Assembly: GCA_050184225.1 (NCBI GenBank)
Contig: JBFXAN010000070.1
Location: forward strand, 1 to 32,206
Source: JBFXAN01 sp050184225
Lineage (GTDB): Bacteria; Chloroflexota; Dehalococcoidia; CAUJGQ01
Length of the DNA: 32,206 nucleotides
Direction of reading: 5' to 3'
Shown here: piece after piece, positions 14,813-23,507 of the stretch
Position numbering within the stretch: the stretch's first letter is position 1
Layout of the letters: every line of letters begins with the position of its first letter
Notes under the pieces: generated by a model
Told to the model about the DNA's origin: nothing
What the model saw: only the letters and a program-made list of their open reading frames with translations
Databases searched by the model: none
Translations under genes and position numbers: made by a program

Positions 14813-14836
14813 TCACGCAGCTCGCCCGAGGAAGCC

Positions 14837-15997
14837 ATGACGTTCCGGCGACATTACGAGGAAGATCACGAGGCATTTCGCGACTCATTCCGTGCATTTC
14901 TGCGCAAGGAGGTCGTGCCGCATCAGGACGAATGGCGTCGTAACGGCATCGTGTCTCGGGATGTCTGGCTGGCGGCAGGTTCCCATGGCTATCTGCTGCC
15001 CTGGGCGGAGGAGCGGTACGGTGGGGCCGGCCTCTCCGACTTTCGCTTCTCGCAGATAGAACTGGAGGAACTCGCCTACATCGGTGAGACCGGGTTCTAT
15101 CTGCCGTTGCACAGCGCTTTGGTCGGACCGTACATCGGAAAGCTCGGTACTGACCGTCAGAAGGAACGCTTCCTGCCGCGCTGCATCTCGGGAGAGCACG
15201 TGCTCGCCGTTGCGATGACCGAGCAGGGTGCCGGAAGCGATCTGGCCGGCATGAAAACGATTGCCGTGGATCATGGCGATCATTTCGTATTGAACGGCGC
15301 CAAGACGTTCATCTCCAACGGTTTGCTGGCGGATCTTGTCGTCGTTGCGGCCAAGACGGACCCGAGCCGACCGAGACGCGTAGGGCTCTTCGTGCTGGAG
15401 CGGGGGATGGAGGGTTTTGAACGCGGGACGTGCCTGAACAAGATCGGCATGAAATCCCAGGACACCGCCGAGCTGTTTTTCAAGGACGTCCGCGTGCCGA
15501 AGGAGAACCTGCTGGGCAATGCAACCGACGGATTCCGGTACCTGATGGAGGGACTGGCGGAGGAACGCCTGATCGCGGCGGTGACCAACACTGGATTGGC
15601 CCGATATGCGTTCGACGTAACCTTGGAGTACATCCAGCAGCGGCAGGCGTTCGGACGCCCGATAGGGTCCTTCCAGAACTCAAGATTCAAGATGGCGCAG
15701 CTCAGCACGGAAATCGAGCTGTCTCAGACGTACGTCGACCGCTGTGTCGATGCGTTGAATGCGGGCGACTTGTCCGGCGATCACGCAGCCCGCATCAAGC
15801 TCTATTCGAGCGAAATGCTGGGTCGCGTAGTGGACGAATGCCTGCAGCTGCATGGCGGTTACGGCTATATCGAGGATTACCCCATCGCCCGTCTCTATTG
15901 CGATGCCCGTATCACCAGGATCTTCGGCGGCTCTTCGGAGATCATGAAGGAAATCATTGCCAAGTCGATCGGCCTCATTGACGAACCGGGTCGATGA
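14837..15997 (+). CDS. Acyl-CoA dehydrogenase (LCAD-like)
   Basis: This 386-aa flavoenzyme introduces the alpha-beta double bond in an acyl-CoA, passing electrons to ETF. Family segments are clear: AMTEQGAGSDLAGMKT (FAD/substrate loop), FISNG, QRQAFGRPIGSFQ, and LHGGYGYIEDYPIARLYCDA followed by RIFGGSSEIMKEIIAKSIG. In most family members the last motif is YEGT with the catalytic Glu; here it is FGGS, as in long-chain and isovaleryl-CoA dehydrogenases, which place the base elsewhere. GAGGAAG lies upstream of the ATG. It is the last gene of the plus-strand acyl-CoA operon and converges on the DUF35 gene with 55 bp between stops. Confidence 0.9.
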   Translation: MTFRRHYEEDHEAFRDSFRAFLRKEVVPHQDEWRRNGIVSRDVWLAAGSHGYLLPWAEERYGGAGLSDFRFSQIELEELAYIGETGFYLPLHSALVGPYIGKLGTDRQKERFLPRCISGEHVLAVAMTEQGAGSDLAGMKTIAVDHGDHFVLNGAKTFISNGLLADLVVVAAKTDPSRPRRVGLFVLERGMEGFERGTCLNKIGMKSQDTAELFFKDVRVPKENLLGNATDGFRYLMEGLAEERLIAAVTNTGLARYAFDVTLEYIQQRQAFGRPIGSFQNSRFKMAQLSTEIELSQTYVDRCVDALNAGDLSGDHAARIKLYSSEMLGRVVDECLQLHGGYGYIEDYPIARLYCDARITRIFGGSSEIMKEIIAKSIGLIDEPGR

Positions 15998-16052
15998 AGC
16001 GATCGGGCCGCGTTGCAGCGACGCGCGGATGGGTGACACCCGCGGTGGTAAG

Positions 16053-16511
16053 TCAGGGCCCCGCCACAGGCTCCGCGGCCCGCGCCCATTGCAGGAGTGT
16101 GTAGCGCGATTCTTCGCCGTGATGGTGTTCAAACACGCCGCGCACAGGCTCGCCGATCTCGACGCGCTGCCTAGGATCGCCCAGAAGATTCCCGACCAGC
16201 CGTACGCCGTCAGCCTGGGGAAGTTCCACCAGCACCACAATATAGGGTCCAAAGTCCCCGAGCGCCCGGTGCACGGGATGCCAGATGCGCTCGTAGCTGT
16301 AGATGAAGCCGGAGGGTTCGACCGGACGAAAGGACAGGGCGGAGCTGTGGCATCGATAGCAGATCCATTCGGGACCCCACTGCCAGTGCTGACAGTGATC
16401 GCAGAACTGCAGGAGCAGACGGTCCTCCTGCAGGCCTGACCAGAACGGCTGGTCCAGTCCGTCGCGCGCCGGTGCGGGGATGGGCAGCCCGGAAGGAAGA
16501 TAGGGGGTCAC
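16053..16511 (-). CDS. DUF35 zinc-ribbon/OB-fold protein, partner of the thiolase-fold protein
   Basis: This 152-aa protein has a rubredoxin-like zinc ribbon with C37, C40, C51 and C54 (QFCDHCQHW ... WICYRCHSS) followed by an OB fold (residues about 65-150) with SGFIYSYERIWHPVH and GPYIVVLVELPQADGVRLVG. DUF35 proteins bind beside thiolase-fold enzymes; in steroid degraders the ChsH2 DUF35 domain forms the aldolase complex with Ltp2. Its GTG at 16511 overlaps the stop of the thiolase-fold gene (GTGA), so the two are translationally coupled and surely form one complex. The free-standing size shows it is not fused to a MaoC hydratase domain, unlike ChsH2. Confidence 0.88.
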   Translation of the reverse strand: MTPYLPSGLPIPAPARDGLDQPFWSGLQEDRLLLQFCDHCQHWQWGPEWICYRCHSSALSFRPVEPSGFIYSYERIWHPVHRALGDFGPYIVVLVELPQADGVRLVGNLLGDPRQRVEIGEPVRGVFEHHHGEESRYTLLQWARAAEPVAGP

Positions 16512-17695
16512 AGCGTAGATTCCGCGCCGAGTATGCAGTTGCTGACGAGGGTCGACATGGGCCCGCCGATGACCATCGAAACTTCAGCGCCCGGCACAGG
16601 ATTCGGAGAATCGCCGCGGATCTGCCGGACCGCTTCGCTGATGAGGCTGAGGCCATGAACGTAACATTCCGCGAGGTTTCCGCCGCTGGTGTTGAGCGGG
16701 AGGGTCCCACGCGGAGCGCTCAGATTGTCCAGTGTAAAGTAGGCGTTGACGTCCTTCGCGGCGCAGAAGCCATGCTCGACCATGGCCATCAATACACCAC
16801 CGGTGAAGTGGTCATAGCATTGCAGAACGTCCACGTCTTCCGGTCCCACGTGCGCCATTTCGAACACGCGGCGGGCGACCGTGCGAAAATTCGCTGATCC
16901 ATAGTCCGGCGTATTGTGGACTCTCGCGGCCGCACGAAACGACGCACCGCTCGCTGCTCCGAGAACATAACAAGGCCGCCGCGGATGATCGTGCGCGCGT
17001 TCGGCGGGGACCACGATGAGTGCAGCCGCGCCGTCACTTTCCAGGCAGCAGTCGAACAGACGAAAAGGTTCTACGATCCAGCGCGAGTCATCGTAGGCGG
17101 CCTCGGTCAACGGCCGGCCAAACATCATAGCGCGTGGATTGGTCTGGGCGTGGTGGTACGACGCCATCGAAACGGCTCTGAGCGCCGATGGTTTGATTCC
17201 GTGATCGTGCATGAAGCGGGTCACCTTCATGCCGAAAAGATGCGCGGCCGACAGTAGCCCATAAGGTTCGGTGTGAGCGGCCTCGCCCTGGACCTGTCGC
17301 GTTTCGCGGCCGCGCCCAAAGCGGCCGAATTGGCCCTGAGCAAGTCCGCGATAGACGACGACGCACTCGGCCAGCCCGGTTGCGACCGCCGCGGCGGCGT
17401 TCTGGAGGGCAGCAGCCACGCCGCCACCGCCGCCGCCCCAGACCATGTTGGAGTACCGAAGTTCGCGACAGCCCAGTGCAGCGGCCACGCGTGGCCCACT
17501 GTTGCGATCGTCTGCGTACGACGAGAATCCGTCGATGTCCGACGGCGCGATGCCGGCGTCCTTGCTGGCTGCCAGAATGGCCTGAATCGTCAACTGCGAT
17601 TCGGAATGCGGTGACTTGCCGTGACGGTAGAAGGTTGTCTCGCCCAGTCCGACAACCGCGGCCCGTCCCCGCAAAGTCTGCTCCATGGATTTCAT
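16508..17695 (-). CDS. SCP2-thiolase-fold protein, probable Ltp2-like retro-aldolase
   Basis: This 395-aa protein has the thiolase fold (VVGLGETTFYRHGKS start, ESDGAAALIV, NTSGGNLAE), but the place of the nucleophilic Cys is a glycine run (MVWGGGGGGVAAALQ, about 84-98) and the GHPxG His is replaced by ECYVHG. It therefore cannot be an ordinary thiolase. Tyrosines at 294 (QCYDHF) and 345 (ECYVHG) occupy motifs that, from memory, hold the important tyrosines of Ltp2, the aldolase that cleaves steroid side chains. With the coupled DUF35 gene this makes a retro-aldol lyase the best call. The ATG at 17695 is chosen; an ATG 3 codons later is possible, and the ribosome-binding site is weak. Confidence 0.85.
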   Translation of the reverse strand: MKSMEQTLRGRAAVVGLGETTFYRHGKSPHSESQLTIQAILAASKDAGIAPSDIDGFSSYADDRNSGPRVAAALGCRELRYSNMVWGGGGGGVAAALQNAAAAVATGLAECVVVYRGLAQGQFGRFGRGRETRQVQGEAAHTEPYGLLSAAHLFGMKVTRFMHDHGIKPSALRAVSMASYHHAQTNPRAMMFGRPLTEAAYDDSRWIVEPFRLFDCCLESDGAAALIVVPAERAHDHPRRPCYVLGAASGASFRAAARVHNTPDYGSANFRTVARRVFEMAHVGPEDVDVLQCYDHFTGGVLMAMVEHGFCAAKDVNAYFTLDNLSAPRGTLPLNTSGGNLAECYVHGLSLISEAVRQIRGDSPNPVPGAEVSMVIGGPMSTLVSNCILGAESTL

Positions 17696-18456
17696 CGCCC
17701 GATGTTCATATCTTGAATAGCACTGTGTGTGGAAAGGCTGTGCCGCGGGATCACCTCGACCATCGATGCATGCGTCGCGATGACTGGAACGGGTGGCTGA
17801 CGACGTTGTTTGCGCCATTCATGCCATTGGACATTTACTACGGGCGATCAAACCGCCTGCACCAACGGTAATATACAATAGGTATTTAAAGCAATGGCGT
17901 ATTGATGCCCGGCGCGTCGCTCGGGCTGGAGCTTACGGCTGGCTGCGGCGCTTTTGCGCTGTTTGCTGAGACTGCCAGTGGGGGTTAGGACACTTTAAGG
18001 AAGCAAAGGTTAAAAAGAGTTTCTTTTCGGTATTTATATGGGGTATCTTTTCCCGGTGGCTAACCGGGAGACTACCAAAGCGCTGATGACCGAGCAGACG
18101 GTCAACTCAGCCGGCATTCCCGGCAGGTTGGAGCACGATCCGGCGGCGCATCGCCATTGCTGCTTCGCCGCAGGCTCCGTCCCCGTCTCGGCCCGCCGTG
18201 CCAACCCATCGGATGTACCTCGTTTGCCGGGGATTGCCGGCACCGACACAGCAGTCCGATTGGCCGCACGCCGCGGCCCGAGGGCGTCTCCCGCCCTCTC
18301 GCTGCGTCTAGCCCCTTGGCGGCTTGCTGATCCGGCAAACCAGTACGGGTGACCCGCAAGTGTCGGGACGTTTCTTCTGATGTCGCGTCAGTCGAGCCTG
18401 CGAGTTGCTGGCTGGTGAGCGATCCGTATCTACATTCCGGCTGATGGAAGAATGAG
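17696..18456. other. 761-bp divergent intergenic region
   Basis: This region lies between the Ltp2-like gene and the Baeyer-Villiger operon and probably contains promoters for both. AT-rich patches at 17863-17890 and 17990-18052 contrast with the high-GC flanks. The octamer GGTATTTA occurs in both patches (about 17880 and 18029), which might be regulator sites. A perfect hairpin lies at 18052-18068. Open frames in 18038-18352 on both strands have no recognisable protein features. I see no RNA gene or repeat array. Confidence 0.45.
18052..18068. repeat. Short perfect hairpin in the leader of the monooxygenase operon
   Basis: CCCGGT (18052-18057) pairs with ACCGGG (18063-18068) around a 5-nt loop, just after a TTTT tract. 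No T run follows on either strand, so it is not an intrinsic terminator. It could be a regulator site or an element of the leader RNA. Confidence 0.3.
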
Positions 18457-20082
18457 ATGACCCAGCTTTCAAAGACCTCATCCCGCGGGGCCGATCCAGC
18501 GCCTACCGAGGAAGTCGAAGCATTGATCATCGGGGCCGGCGTGAGTGGCCTCTACCTGCTGCATTGTCTCTTGCAGCGCGGCGTTCGCGCGCGAATTTAT
18601 GAGGCGGGCGACGGCGTCGGTGGCACTTGGTACTGGAACCACTATCCCGGTGCCGTACTGGACTCCGAGAGCTGGGCGTACGCCTATTCATTCTCCAGGG
18701 AGCTTGTCGAGGAATGGAACTGGAGCGCGGAGTTCGCGTCGGCAGCTGAAATCGAGCGTTACCTGAATTACGTCACGGATCGCTTCGATCTTCGATCTCA
18801 CATCACGCTCGGCGCCCGCGTCCGGTCCGCTGTCTTCGACGAATCCAGCAATCGATGGGACGTCGAAACGGAGGACGGCCGTCATGTGCGCACCCAGTTT
18901 CTCATTGCCGCCGTCGGCTTCCTGTCCGCGACCCATCTTCCCGATCTACCTGGCATCGACACCTTTCAGGGCGAATCCTTCCACACGGCTCGCTGGCCGC
19001 GGCAACCGATCGACTTCTCCGGCAAGCGAGTGGGTGTGATTGGTACGGGTTCCACCGGAGTACAGATCACGCCGATCGTGGCGAAGGAATGCGCACATCT
19101 CAGCGTCTTCCAGAGAACACCGAACTACTGTCTACCCCTGCGAAATGCGCCGATCGACGCGACGCGAATGGCGCAGATTCGGGCCGAGCACGACGAGATG
19201 ATGGCGCGGTGTGGACGAACCCTCACGGGATTCCCCCACGAGCCATACCCCAAGAAGACGTTCGAGGTGACTCCCGAAGAGCGAGAGCAGTTCTACGAAA
19301 AGCTCTGGGCGGAGCCAGGATTCAAGAAGTGGTTCAGCAATTTCAAGGACCTGATGGGAAATCGCGAAGCCAACGAACTGTTCTGCGAGTTCGTGCGACG
19401 AAAAATCCGGGAGCGGATCCACGATCCAGCGGTTGCCGACAAGCTGTGCCCGACTTACCACTTTGGTGCCAAGCGCCCCCCGATGGAGACCGGCTATTAC
19501 GAGACCTTCAATCGTCCGAACGTCTCGTTGATCGACGTCGGTAGCGATCCGATCGAACGCATCACCCCCTCGGGCGTGAAGACGCGCGATGCCCATTACG
19601 ATCTCGACGTCATCATCTATGCGACCGGATTCGACGCCGTCGTCGGTGAGTTTGCGCGCATGGACATTCGCGGCACTGGCGGCCGATCGCTAAAGGATGA
19701 TTGGGTTCAGAATCCGATGACCTACCTCTGTGTTCAGACAGCCGGATTTCCCAACCTGTTTTTCGGCAGTGGAACGGTGTTCTCCAACTTCCCGAGAACG
19801 GCCGAAGTGGTCGGAAACTTTGTCAGCGGCTGCGTCGCCTATATGAAGAAGAACAGGTTCGAACGCATCGATGTCTCGGAACAGGTCCAGCAGGAGTGGT
19901 GTGACCACTCGAGTGAGCTTGCGAAGAAGATGCTTCGATCCGATGTCAGCAGCTGGTTCTTTGGCAGCAACATCCCGGGTCGGCAGGACATGTTCCTGTT
20001 CTACGCGGGTGGCTTGCGCATGTACCGCGAGAAATGCGCTGAAGTCGCCGCCAAGAACTATCAGGGGTTCCGGTTGACCTAG
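18457..20082 (+). CDS. Baeyer-Villiger flavin monooxygenase
   Basis: This 541-aa FAD- and NADPH-dependent enzyme inserts oxygen next to a ketone to form an ester or lactone. The FAD motif GAGVSG is at 26-31, the class fingerprint FQGESFHTARWP (FxGxxxHTxxWP) at 169-180, and the NADPH motif GTGSTG at 195-200; a second fingerprint-like ATGFD is in the C-terminal half. The region after GGTWYWN reads HYPGAVLDSES where the usual form is RYPGARCDxES. No signal peptide is seen. GGAAG precedes the ATG by 7 nt. It heads a plus-strand run with NIPSNAP, luciferase-like and acyl-CoA dehydrogenase genes, suggesting ring opening of a cyclic ketone followed by beta-oxidation. Confidence 0.92.
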   Translation: MTQLSKTSSRGADPAPTEEVEALIIGAGVSGLYLLHCLLQRGVRARIYEAGDGVGGTWYWNHYPGAVLDSESWAYAYSFSRELVEEWNWSAEFASAAEIERYLNYVTDRFDLRSHITLGARVRSAVFDESSNRWDVETEDGRHVRTQFLIAAVGFLSATHLPDLPGIDTFQGESFHTARWPRQPIDFSGKRVGVIGTGSTGVQITPIVAKECAHLSVFQRTPNYCLPLRNAPIDATRMAQIRAEHDEMMARCGRTLTGFPHEPYPKKTFEVTPEEREQFYEKLWAEPGFKKWFSNFKDLMGNREANELFCEFVRRKIRERIHDPAVADKLCPTYHFGAKRPPMETGYYETFNRPNVSLIDVGSDPIERITPSGVKTRDAHYDLDVIIYATGFDAVVGEFARMDIRGTGGRSLKDDWVQNPMTYLCVQTAGFPNLFFGSGTVFSNFPRTAEVVGNFVSGCVAYMKKNRFERIDVSEQVQQEWCDHSSELAKKMLRSDVSSWFFGSNIPGRQDMFLFYAGGLRMYREKCAEVAAKNYQGFRLT

Positions 20083-20137
20083 CAAGGCATCGGCGTGGTA
20101 CCGATACGCTGCGCAGAACGCATGAGACGGGGGGCGA

Positions 20138-20479
20138 ATGATCTACGAAATCCGCGACTACTATGTCGAACCGGCAGCGCTGGAGCGGTACGCAATGTGG
20201 GTGCAGGACCATGCCCTGCTCTACATCCGTCGGAACCTCGATCTGGTTGGGTTCTGGATTCGGACCGATCCATCGGCGCAGGTGACCGGCGCGCCCCTCG
20301 ATGACTTGGGTGCGGCCAATATCACCTGGATCGTTCGCTGGGATGACGTCGACACTCGGAATCGCATAATGAACGCGGTCTTTGGACCGGAGGCGAGCGA
20401 GTGGGCGGAGATCAGCAAGCACCATCCGGGACGGCAGAACTACCGCCGCATCCAGGCGAGGTTCATGAACGCTGTGTAG
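20138..20479 (+). CDS. NIPSNAP-family protein
   Basis: This 113-aa protein is a single NIPSNAP-type dimeric alpha/beta-barrel domain: it begins MIYEIRDYYVEPAALERYAM, has a central LDLVGFWIRTD strand, and then ITWIVRWDDVDTRNR and a long helix ending in NYRRIQARF. Bacterial NIPSNAP genes often lie in catabolic operons, but their biochemical role is not settled. GGGGG lies just upstream of the ATG. The gene is 55 bp after the monooxygenase and 102 bp before the luciferase-like gene. A non-catalytic binding or isomerase-like role on an intermediate is possible. Confidence 0.85.
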   Translation: MIYEIRDYYVEPAALERYAMWVQDHALLYIRRNLDLVGFWIRTDPSAQVTGAPLDDLGAANITWIVRWDDVDTRNRIMNAVFGPEASEWAEISKHHPGRQNYRRIQARFMNAV

Positions 20480-20581
20480 TACCTGGCAGATCAGGACTCT
20501 GCCTAACAGGATCGCGGATGAAGAGCCTGTCTGGCGCTTCCTCTGGCGGTGTTCTCTTCGCAATAGCGACGTGGAGTAGCC

Positions 20582-21652
20582 GTGGACTTCGGAGTGACCT
20601 TCCCGCCCAGTCCGGACGCCTGGCGTGATGCCCAGATCGCGGAGGCCAATGGGTTCACTCATGCGTGGTTCTACGATTCGCAGTTGATGTACTCCGACGT
20701 GTATGCGTGTATGGCGCTCGTTGCGGCCCATACAAAATCGATGCGCATTGGCACGTTGGTCGCGGTTCCGTCGAACCGCATCGCGCCAGTGACCGCGACG
20801 GCGCTGGCCACGATCAATGCGATTGCCCCTGGACGCGTCATCCTAGGGATCGGTACTGGCGGAACCGGGCGGAGTACCATGGGCCTGCCCGCAGTACCGG
20901 TGCGAGAATTCGCAAGCTACATTCAACAGGTGCGCGGACTCCTGAAAGGCGAGGACGTCCTGTTCTGCGAGGGCGAGGCCGAGCGCTGGATCCGGCTCAT
21001 CCATCCGCAGCGTCAACACGGTTTCGTAAATCTTGAAGATCCGATCGAGATCCACGTTGCGGCGAACGGGCCCCGGGCGTTGCGGGTCGCGGGCGAGCTC
21101 GGCGATGGTTGGATCACGCCGCTTCGCAATGCGGCCGCCATCGACGCGGGATTCCGAGGGATACAGGCCGTTCGTCGCGACACCTCTCGGCCGTATACCA
21201 CCGCGCTGACGGCGGCTTGCGTGCTGCGCGGCCGTGAAGAGCGGATGTCCCCGCGTGTGCTCCACGCAGTCGGTCCCAATCTGGTCGTGCGGGCCCATAT
21301 GGCCTGGGAGACCGCACGGGGTGGCGGTGGCCTTGGACTGCAAGACGACACCTTGGCGCAGCGATACAGTGCCTACATTGACCGCTATGCCGATGCGAAG
21401 GGAACACCTGCGGATCGGCGTTATCTGGACGTTCACGAGGGCCATCTCCTCTACTTGAAGCCCGGAGAGGAGGAGTTCGTGTCCGAGCGGTCCATCGGCT
21501 CGGCGCTCGTGGGCTCGCCCGAGCAGGTTGTCGAGCGCGTCCGGGCACTGCAGGCGGCGGGTGTGTCCAATCTGGCGGTGCAGCTGCCCGGGTCCGAACG
21601 GCGCGAGCTGATCGAGGAATTCGGGCGCGAAGTCATCGCACGTCTGTCATGA
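20582..21652 (+). CDS. Luciferase-like (LLM class) flavin-dependent oxidoreductase
   Basis: This 356-aa protein has the bacterial luciferase/F420-dependent TIM-barrel fold. Typical segments are the start MDFGVTFPPSP, IAEANGFTHAWFYDSQLM, IGTLVAVPSNRIAPVTATAL, the loop GRVILGIGTGGTGRSTMG, and IEIHVAANGPRALRVAGELG followed by DGWI. Such enzymes use reduced FMN or F420 to oxidise or reduce a substrate; sequence alone does not decide the cofactor, and no F420 biosynthesis genes or flavin reductase are in the window. The GTG at 20582 has GGAG 5 nt upstream. It is 46 bp before the acyl-CoA dehydrogenase gene. Confidence 0.87.
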   Translation: MDFGVTFPPSPDAWRDAQIAEANGFTHAWFYDSQLMYSDVYACMALVAAHTKSMRIGTLVAVPSNRIAPVTATALATINAIAPGRVILGIGTGGTGRSTMGLPAVPVREFASYIQQVRGLLKGEDVLFCEGEAERWIRLIHPQRQHGFVNLEDPIEIHVAANGPRALRVAGELGDGWITPLRNAAAIDAGFRGIQAVRRDTSRPYTTALTAACVLRGREERMSPRVLHAVGPNLVVRAHMAWETARGGGGLGLQDDTLAQRYSAYIDRYADAKGTPADRRYLDVHEGHLLYLKPGEEEFVSERSIGSALVGSPEQVVERVRALQAAGVSNLAVQLPGSERRELIEEFGREVIARLS

Positions 21653-21698
21653 CCGCCTCAGGTCAGGCAGCTGCTTGCTGCCGCACAGTGGAATCTCC

Positions 21699-23507
21699 AT
21701 GACTGCATTGATTCTCTCCCGCAGAGATGTCGACTTCATGCTGTACGAGTGGCTCGACGTCGTCCGACTGACGCGTCGCGCGTGCTTTTCGGATCACTCC
21801 CGTCAGACGTTCGACGGAGCGCTAGACCTCTATACGAAAGTCGCGCGGGAGCAGTTCGCGCCGCATTTCAAGAAGAATGACCGGATAGGCCCGGAGTTCG
21901 TGGATGGAAGCGTGCGTTGCCTGCCGGAACAGCGCGCGGCGCTGCGTGCTTTCGCCGATGCCGGGTTGCTGGCGGCCTGCCAGGATGAAGCGCTGGGCGG
22001 CATGGCGCTTCCTTATACCGTAGAACGCGCGGGACTCGCGTTTGTCATCGCTGCGAATGCGGCGTCGATCGCGTATGCCTTTCTGACGATGGCGAACGCG
22101 AACTTGCTGCTCGCGCATGGAACCGAGGCACAGGTGACGCGCTATGTGCCGAGAATGATGCAGGGCGCCTGGACCGGCACGATGTGCCTGTCGGAAACGC
22201 AGGCAGGGTCGTCGCTGGCCGACATTGCGACCCGCGCCGAGCGCGCGCCCGACGGGCGGTACCGCGTCTTTGGCAACAAGATGTGGATCTCCGGCGGTGA
22301 TCACGACCTGGCCGAGAACATTGTGCATCTGGTGCTGGCAAAGGTACCGACGGCTGACGGGAAACTGCCGCCGGGCGTTGCCGGAATCTCGTTGTTCATC
22401 GTGCCGAAGTTTCTGATCGAGCCCGACGGCCACATCGGTGCGCGCAATGACATCATCGTGTCGGGTCTGAATCACAAGATGGGCTATCGCGGCACGTCTA
22501 ATTGCGTCCTCAACTTTGGCGACGGGCAGTACAGACCCATGGGGCTGCTAGGGGCCGTGGGCGAACTGGTTGGTGAGGAAGGACGAGGTCTTTCCTACAT
22601 GTTCCACATGATGAATGAGGCGCGGATCGGCATTGGATTGACTGCCGTAGCCATCGGGTACACGGGTTACCTGCAAGCGGTCGAGTATGCACGGAACCGC
22701 CGGCAGGGTCGGCGGCCGGTGGACCGGGACCCGGCCCGTGCTCCGGTCAGGCTGGTGGAACACGCCGATGTTCGGCGCATGCTGCTGGCGCAGAAGGCAC
22801 TGGTGGAAGGGGGCCTCGGTCTGACGCTGTATTCGGCGTCGCTGGTCGACGAGGAGCGATCCGGCGAAGAGCCGGATCGCGCTCGATGTCTCCTCGATCT
22901 CCTTACGCCGATCACCAAGAGTTGGCCGTCCAAATGGTGCGTAGCGGCGAATGATCTCGCTATTCAGGTTCACGGGGGGTACGGGTATACGCAGGATTTC
23001 AATGTCGAACAGCTGTACCGCGATAATCGACTGAATCCGATTCATGAAGGTACCGTCGGCATTCAGGCCGCAGACTTGCTCGGCCGGCGGATCGGTGCGG
23101 CCGATGGTGCCGGGCTTGCGGAACTGGATACTCGTATTGCGGCCACGGTGGCACGCGCCGCAGCCGTTGAAGCGATCGCGGAATACGGGCCGTTGCTATC
23201 GGCGGCATGGCAAAGACTGCGGTGCGTCACCGCGGAACTGCAGTCCATGCACGACGCCGAAGAGCGGCTCGCGAATGCCAGTTGCTATCTCGATAGCTTC
23301 GGGCACATTGTTGTAGCGTGGCTCTGGCTCGACCAAGCTCTCGCGGCGGCCGCAGCCCGCGATGGACAGTCGGAATCGTTCTATCGCGGCAAGCTCGAGG
23401 CCTGCAGGTACTTCTTTCGATGGGAGCTCCCGCGAGTTGATCGATGGCTCCAGTTGCTCGTGCCTGTCGAGCGTACGCCACTGGAGTTTCAGGACGACTG
23501 GTTCTGA
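21699..23507 (+). CDS. Large acyl-CoA dehydrogenase with C-terminal extension
   Basis: This 602-aa flavoenzyme is an acyl-CoA dehydrogenase of the long type. An N-terminal segment (SRRDVDFMLYEWLDVVRL) typical of these large forms precedes the core. Core motifs include TMCLSETQAGSSLADI, FGNKMWISGGDHDL, and VHGGYGYTQDFNVEQLYRDN followed by PIHEGTVGIQAADLLGRRI, which retains the catalytic-base EGT motif. The C-terminal 110 residues form an extra helical domain. It is the last gene of the monooxygenase operon, and I started it at the ATG at 21699. Its substrate is probably a bulky acyl-CoA produced after ring opening; this is an inference from its neighbours. Confidence 0.9.
   Translation: MTALILSRRDVDFMLYEWLDVVRLTRRACFSDHSRQTFDGALDLYTKVAREQFAPHFKKNDRIGPEFVDGSVRCLPEQRAALRAFADAGLLAACQDEALGGMALPYTVERAGLAFVIAANAASIAYAFLTMANANLLLAHGTEAQVTRYVPRMMQGAWTGTMCLSETQAGSSLADIATRAERAPDGRYRVFGNKMWISGGDHDLAENIVHLVLAKVPTADGKLPPGVAGISLFIVPKFLIEPDGHIGARNDIIVSGLNHKMGYRGTSNCVLNFGDGQYRPMGLLGAVGELVGEEGRGLSYMFHMMNEARIGIGLTAVAIGYTGYLQAVEYARNRRQGRRPVDRDPARAPVRLVEHADVRRMLLAQKALVEGGLGLTLYSASLVDEERSGEEPDRARCLLDLLTPITKSWPSKWCVAANDLAIQVHGGYGYTQDFNVEQLYRDNRLNPIHEGTVGIQAADLLGRRIGAADGAGLAELDTRIAATVARAAAVEAIAEYGPLLSAAWQRLRCVTAELQSMHDAEERLANASCYLDSFGHIVVAWLWLDQALAAAAARDGQSESFYRGKLEACRYFFRWELPRVDRWLQLLVPVERTPLEFQDDWF

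Noticed and set aside
16021..16045. An imperfect GC hairpin between the convergent acyl-CoA dehydrogenase and DUF35 genes
   Set aside because: The stem is interrupted and lacks a T tract, so I do not call it a terminator.
18038..18352. A 104-codon frame in the divergent region
   Set aside because: No family features, no ribosome-binding site and arginine/alanine-rich shadow composition; an antisense frame there is equally featureless.
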